This document shows positions 13,349 through 15,721 of a stretch of DNA of 15,721 nt, in pieces (within the stretch, counting starts at the first letter, position 1; every line of letters starts with the position of its first letter). This DNA comes from Candidatus Bathyarchaeota archaeon (GTDB lineage Archaea; Thermoproteota; Bathyarchaeia; Bathyarchaeales; Bathycorpusculaceae): NCBI GenBank assembly GCA_018396615.1, contig JAGTQT010000029.1:1-15721 (forward strand). Reading direction: 5' to 3'. Below the pieces are notes generated by a model. It was given only the letters and a program-made list of their open reading frames with translations, did not search any database and was not told the origin of the DNA. The position numbers and the translations under genes are program-made.

Positions 13349-14068
13349 TTATGCCTCCTGTTCTGCGGCGCCCCAGCTTATGCTGCTCCACTCGAAGAAG
13401 CATTTTGAGCATTCGTCATAGAGCATCTCATCAATAATGTATCTGTGATCCACGGGGTCTTGGAACGCTGTGAATGTTCGGCTTTCGTCGAGGAGTATGG
13501 ACATGGACGGTACTTCTCTTTGCCTCACAACGCTGACAATGCCTATTTCAGCGTGCTTGAACTGCACGTTTTTGACGTTGGGTTTTGGCTGCTGCGGAAA
13601 CAGCAGAACTTTGACCATTGCGTCTTCTCTAAAGGCGCCGCTGACCTTTTTGATGAAGTCCGCTGTTGCATTGTTGATCTCTATTGTTTTCGCTTTCTTC
13701 ATTTCTTCTTTCAGGTTTTCCAACCCGATATCAAATCGTTTCACCACAAACTTGTCTTTCATGTTTTTCACCTCTTCTCCAAGCGTCATCTTGACAGACT
13801 CCAGAAATTGGGCGTAGTCTTCCTTCATCCTCTCAAAGATACTGCGAGGGTCGGCGGCTTTAAAAAGAAGCGGAACGCCAGAGTAGATGCGAATCCAGCC
13901 CTTGCTGGCTAGAGACTCAAGAACCATGTAGATCTTTGTTCTTGGAACACCCGACTGTTCTGCAACTTTCGTCGCCGTGCTAAGATGCGTGTTCAGCAAC
14001 GCCAAGTAAGCCCTAGACTCGTATTCGGTTAACCCTATTCGCTGGAGTTTCTCGACGACGCTTTCCAT
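13349..14068 (-). CDS. TrmB-family transcription regulator
   Basis: This 239-residue regulator begins with a TrmB-type winged helix-turn-helix at about residues 3-75 (VVEKLQRIGLTEYESRAYLALL, SGVPRTKIYMVLESLASKGW), followed by a helical dimerisation stretch (77-110) and an effector domain (about 110-232) of the phospholipase-D-like TrmB type. C220 and C223 form C-x2-C near the end (DECSKCFFEW). TrmB proteins typically control sugar or other carbon metabolism; no ligand can be assigned here. In the same frame a GTG at 14077 is possible, and the TATA spacing would even make it leaderless; I prefer the ATG at 14068 because TrmB proteins usually begin at this point. The next gene encodes an HTH-less relative of its effector domain. 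A palindrome and TATA box lie upstream. Confidence 0.9.
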   Translation of the reverse strand: MESVVEKLQRIGLTEYESRAYLALLNTHLSTATKVAEQSGVPRTKIYMVLESLASKGWIRIYSGVPLLFKAADPRSIFERMKEDYAQFLESVKMTLGEEVKNMKDKFVVKRFDIGLENLKEEMKKAKTIEINNATADFIKKVSGAFREDAMVKVLLFPQQPKPNVKNVQFKHAEIGIVSVVRQREVPSMSILLDESRTFTAFQDPVDHRYIIDEMLYDECSKCFFEWSSISWGAAEQEA

Positions 14069-14096
14069 GAGCACCACTTATCCTAGAGAGCTACAC

Positions 14097-14108
14097 AAAA
14101 TAAATAAC
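14097..14108 (-). promoter_or_regulatory. TATA box of the TrmB operon
   Basis: The minus strand reads GTTATTTATTTT, centred about 25 nt before GTG 14077 and 35 nt before ATG 14068, so the message has almost no leader. Confidence 0.5.
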
Positions 14109-14111
14109 TAC

Positions 14112-14131
14112 TGTAACTCCGACAAGTTACA
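14112..14131. promoter_or_regulatory. Perfect 7-6-7 palindrome, probable TrmB operator
   Basis: TGTAACT (14112-14118), a 6-nt spacer, and AGTTACA (14125-14131) form a perfect inverted repeat directly upstream of the TATA box, where the BRE lies. A dimeric regulator bound here could recruit or block TFB/TBP. Assignment to the adjacent TrmB protein is inference from position. Confidence 0.6.
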
Positions 14132-14272
14132 TCAACATCCAAAATTGCTGACAAACAAAGCACAATAAACATTCCTAGAACTTTAAACATAGGCAAAATC
14201 CAAGAACTAGATCGATTTCTAAGCCTAACTCCTTGCATCAGACCCCATGATCTTAATGTTAGCGAGCGACTA

Positions 14273-14316
14273 AGAAAGAAAAAATGCATAAACAGAGCAG
14301 AAAAACGAGCAAGAAA
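14273..14316 (-). terminator. T-rich terminator after tRNA-Ser
   Basis: Directly after the tRNA 3' end the minus strand has successive T-rich tracts (CTTTTCTTGC, GTTTTTCTGC, CATTTTTTCTTTC), typical of factor-independent archaeal termination. Confidence 0.5.
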
Positions 14317-14318
14317 AG

Positions 14319-14427
14319 CGCCGGGAGTGGGATTTGAACCCACGCGGCCCCGAGAGGCCACAAGCTGTTAGGCGCCTATGCTTAGGCGTCTCCAGGCTTG
14401 CTCCCTACCTGGCTAGGAGACCCCGGC
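14319..14427 (-). tRNA. tRNA-Ser (anticodon GGA) with intron
   Basis: The minus strand folds as a class-II tRNA. Acceptor GCCGGGG (14427-14421) pairs with TCCCGGC (14326-14320), the last pair being G-U; the discriminator is G at 14319 and CCA is not encoded. The D-stem is TCCT/GGGA around AGCCAGGTA (A14, G18G19 and A21 in place). The anticodon stem is CAAGC (14400-14396) with GCTTG (14365-14361), and the loop C-T-GGA-G...A gives anticodon GGA at 14393-14391. A long variable arm has a GGCC/GGCC stem, and the T-arm is GTGGG-TTCAAAT-CCCAC. The long arm, G73 and anticodon agree on serine (UCC/UCU codons). The anticodon loop is interrupted by a 23-nt intron. The gene stands alone with its own TATA box. 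Confidence 0.93.
14367..14389 (-). other. 23-nt tRNA intron at position 37/38
   Basis: The intron lies after G37 and before A38. Its CGCCTA and TAGGCG form a 6-bp hairpin with loop AGCA. With the anticodon loop this gives exactly two 3-nt bulges separated by 4 nt, with both cuts between bulge nt 2 and 3, as in the bulge-helix-bulge motif for archaeal splicing endonuclease. The central helix has only two strong pairs, so it is a relaxed motif. Confidence 0.85.
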
Positions 14428-14452
14428 TTACAGCGTTCATATTCAAGCGTTG

Positions 14453-14462
14453 TTTATTATAG
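14453..14462 (-). promoter_or_regulatory. TATA box of tRNA-Ser
   Basis: The minus strand reads CTATAATAAA, centred about 30 nt before the mature 5' end of the tRNA. Confidence 0.5.
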
Positions 14463-14530
14463 GTTTTCTAAGGCTGCAGAAAAAGCTTAATGCTTTGTAT
14501 ATGCCTGCTAAATGGTAAGGGTGGCTTGCT

Positions 14531-14758
14531 GTGAAAGTATCTAAAAGGTATTCTTTGCTTTTGTTGGCGTTTTTTATGTCTTTAACAATGTCTTTCACGA
14601 TGTCGCTTGCCATCACGCTGATCAATTCAGGGTTTACCGCTGTTTTCTGGGAGAGGTTTCCACGCGGCTTTGCCGTAGGCTTAGCCGTCGGTCTGCCAGT
14701 AAGCATACTTGTAGTTCCTCTTGTCAAGAGGTTAGTGGACAAGCTTACAGGCGACTAA
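14531..14758 (+). CDS. DUF2798 family small membrane protein
   Basis: This 75-residue protein has two predicted membrane helices, about residues 8-33 (LLLLAFFMSLTMSFTMSLAI) and 46-66 (FAVGLAVGLPVSILVVPLVK), joined by a short aromatic loop (NSGFTAVFWERFPRG) and ending in a basic/polar tail. The MS-x-x-MS pattern in helix 1, N-x-GF after it, and a glycine/proline-rich helix 2 ending in P-x-x-x-R-x-V fit the DUF2798 family, whose function is unknown. The start is GTG at 14531, seven nt after GGGTGG (about 14518-14523), a good ribosome-binding site; the protein begins just before the first helix. It is monocistronic and ends 4 bp before the convergent methyltransferase gene. Confidence 0.82.
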   Translation: MKVSKRYSLLLLAFFMSLTMSFTMSLAITLINSGFTAVFWERFPRGFAVGLAVGLPVSILVVPLVKRLVDKLTGD

Positions 14759-14762
14759 GGGC

Positions 14763-15380
14763 TTACTGCTTCCGCGAAATCAAAACGCGGTAGCCGCTTC
14801 CTCGGGCCAGCACTTCAACGTTTCCAAAAGCTTTTTCAAAAATGGAAAGCAAACGCTTTCCCCCAATCTTAGATCGCACAACCATCTGAAACGTGGCTTG
14901 ACTGGCCATGTGCCGTGGCGCGTCAACGATCAGTCTCTCAACAATCGCCATTCCAGCGCTAACCGGCGGATTAGACAGCACACAGTCAAACATCATGTCT
15001 ACAACAGGCTCATACAGGTAGCCGCGCCTCACCTCAGCGTTCCAGACACGGTTAAGCTCAACGTTACGTCTTGCAAGCCTAACTGCACGATCATTCAGAT
15101 CAACCATAACCACATCTAGATCTGGATTGAAAACAGCAGCAGCAATCCCGACCGCGCCATAACCACAGCCAATGTCCAAGACCTTTCCCTTGGCAGGAAG
15201 AACCATCGACTCAACAAGAAGCCTCGTGCCGGCATCGACGCGCTCCTTTGAGAAGACTCCAGAAGCCGTGATAAACTTGAACTGTCTTCCGTGAAAGCTT
15301 GCTTGAAGCACCCCAAATCTGAGCTTTGACTTAGGATGCGCAGTGAAATAGTGCTCTGCCCTATGTCTTTTCGCGGTCAT
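14763..15380 (-). CDS. MJ0882-like class I SAM-dependent methyltransferase (RsmC-type)
   Basis: This 205-residue Rossmann-fold methyltransferase has the SAM-binding motif VLDIGCGYGAVGIA (67-80), the acidic strand end VVMVDLNDRA (90-99), and the NPPV catalytic tetrad LSNPPVSAG (135-143) typical of N-methyltransferases acting on RNA bases. The N-terminal HYFTAHPKSK and TASGVFSKERVDAGTRLLVE (38-57) closely match the small RsmC-like archaeal family represented by MJ0882, whose substrate is not firmly known. The frame is open to 15506, but the extra 42 residues lie antisense-free within the cbf5 reading region and do not look conserved; the family start fits the ATG at 15380. This overlaps the cbf5 stop by 20 nt. 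With cbf5 upstream, an RNA-modification operon is likely. Confidence 0.9.
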   Translation of the reverse strand: MTAKRHRAEHYFTAHPKSKLRFGVLQASFHGRQFKFITASGVFSKERVDAGTRLLVESMVLPAKGKVLDIGCGYGAVGIAAAVFNPDLDVVMVDLNDRAVRLARRNVELNRVWNAEVRRGYLYEPVVDMMFDCVLSNPPVSAGMAIVERLIVDAPRHMASQATFQMVVRSKIGGKRLLSIFEKAFGNVEVLARGSGYRVLISRKQ

Positions 15381-15721
15381 TTGCGGTCTTGCCACTTCTC
15401 CAACCTTTAGGATAGGTGCCACGCGGCATAAGCACTCTCTCCACTTTGGCGACGACGCCGTGAACCATCTGAAAAATCTGCTCCGAAGAAGCCCTTGCCC
15501 TTGCAAGAGCCACAGCCTCTCCCTTTAACGAGGAAATGACAGCCACCGAGCCGATGCTTATTCCGGTTTCAAGCGACAACACGCCTGGAGCCGTTAAATC
15601 AGCGCCGTGGCAGACAGCGTCAACTGCTGAGTCCCGTATAACAATCCGAGGAAGAAGAGTCAAAGCTTTCTCCATCGGCTGGACAAAACGCTTCAAAATC
15701 TTCACGTCTTCTTTCTGCTGC
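15361..15721 (-). CDS. cbf5: Cbf5/TruB-type tRNA and rRNA pseudouridine synthase, C-terminal part
   Basis: Only the C-terminal 119 residues are in the window; the frame runs open through the edge at 15721, so the catalytic domain lies beyond it. The visible part is the PUA RNA-binding domain and its entry: FVQPMEKALTLLPRIVIRDS (just before SAVDAVCHGADL), GVLSLETGISIGSVAVI, LKGEAVALARA and the final RGTYPKGW, all hallmarks of archaeal Cbf5, the catalytic subunit of box H/ACA RNPs, which also makes guide-independent pseudouridine 55 in tRNA. The GTG at 15705 is internal, not a start. The short tail after GTYPKGW, RSGKTANDREKT, overlaps the methyltransferase start by 20 nt, implying coupled translation. 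Confidence 0.93.
   Translation of the reverse strand, partial: QQKEDVKILKRFVQPMEKALTLLPRIVIRDSAVDAVCHGADLTAPGVLSLETGISIGSVAVISSLKGEAVALARARASSEQIFQMVHGVVAKVERVLMPRGTYPKGWRSGKTANDREKT

Noticed and set aside
13347..13412. 22-residue N-terminal extension of the TrmB-partner protein
   Set aside because: It runs inside the TrmB gene, while GGAGG is placed 7 nt before the ATG at 13346.
14083..14361. 92-codon minus-strand frame covering the tRNA 3' half
   Set aside because: It starts within the tRNA gene, crosses its terminator and ends at the TrmB promoter.
1..15721. CRISPR array, insertion sequence, prophage or defence island
   Set aside because: No regularly spaced direct repeats, transposase, integrase or Cas-like protein was seen anywhere in the window.

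Overview
The window reads as archaeal chromosome, most likely a Thermoproteota-type lineage; Bathyarchaeia is my best guess, at low confidence. The support is a GMP synthetase split into two genes, the C-terminal part of a Cbf5-type pseudouridine synthase, a tRNA-Ser gene with an intron at position 37/38, TrmB/ArsR/winged-helix regulators, TATA-like boxes about 25 nt before leaderless or short-leader starts, GGTG/GGAGG ribosome-binding sites and frequent TTG/GTG starts. I see no transposase, integrase, phage gene or CRISPR array.

Layout. 85-3847: carbon metabolism, with a pyruvate/oxaloacetate-type carboxyltransferase subunit and its biotin carrier on the plus strand, convergent (4 bp overlap) with the large subunit of methylmalonyl-CoA mutase. 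Together these suggest biotin- and B12-dependent C3/C4 chemistry. 4060-7627: single-gene units, namely a bacterioferritin-like protein, a DUF885 putative zinc peptidase, a VOC-fold protein, a winged-helix regulator and a cupin. 7647-9177: the GMP synthetase operon, ATPase subunit first and glutaminase subunit second, joined by an ATGAGTGA overlap. 9249-10562: an unusual fusion of a HAD phosphatase and a membrane CTP-dependent polyprenol-kinase-like domain. 10672-11834: an ArsR-type regulator translationally coupled to an unrecognised 201-residue protein, with a large palindrome beside its TATA box. 12001-12285: a small TRAM-domain RNA-binding protein with an apparent 100-nt leader. 12427-12911: no convincing gene. 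12912-14068: a two-gene TrmB operon whose second gene resembles the effector domain of the first without its DNA-binding domain, preceded by a perfect 7+6+7 palindrome. 14319-14427: intron-containing tRNA-Ser(GGA). 14531-14758: DUF2798 membrane protein. 14763-15721: MJ0882-like methyltransferase downstream of the cbf5 3' end, which runs off the window.

The least ordinary parts are the TrmB/HTH-less partner pair with its palindrome, the ArsR/unknown-protein pair with its palindrome, and the phosphatase-kinase fusion. Several starts here differ from the longest open frame. The most consequential is the carboxyltransferase, whose conserved metal-binding N-terminus lies upstream of its first ATG.
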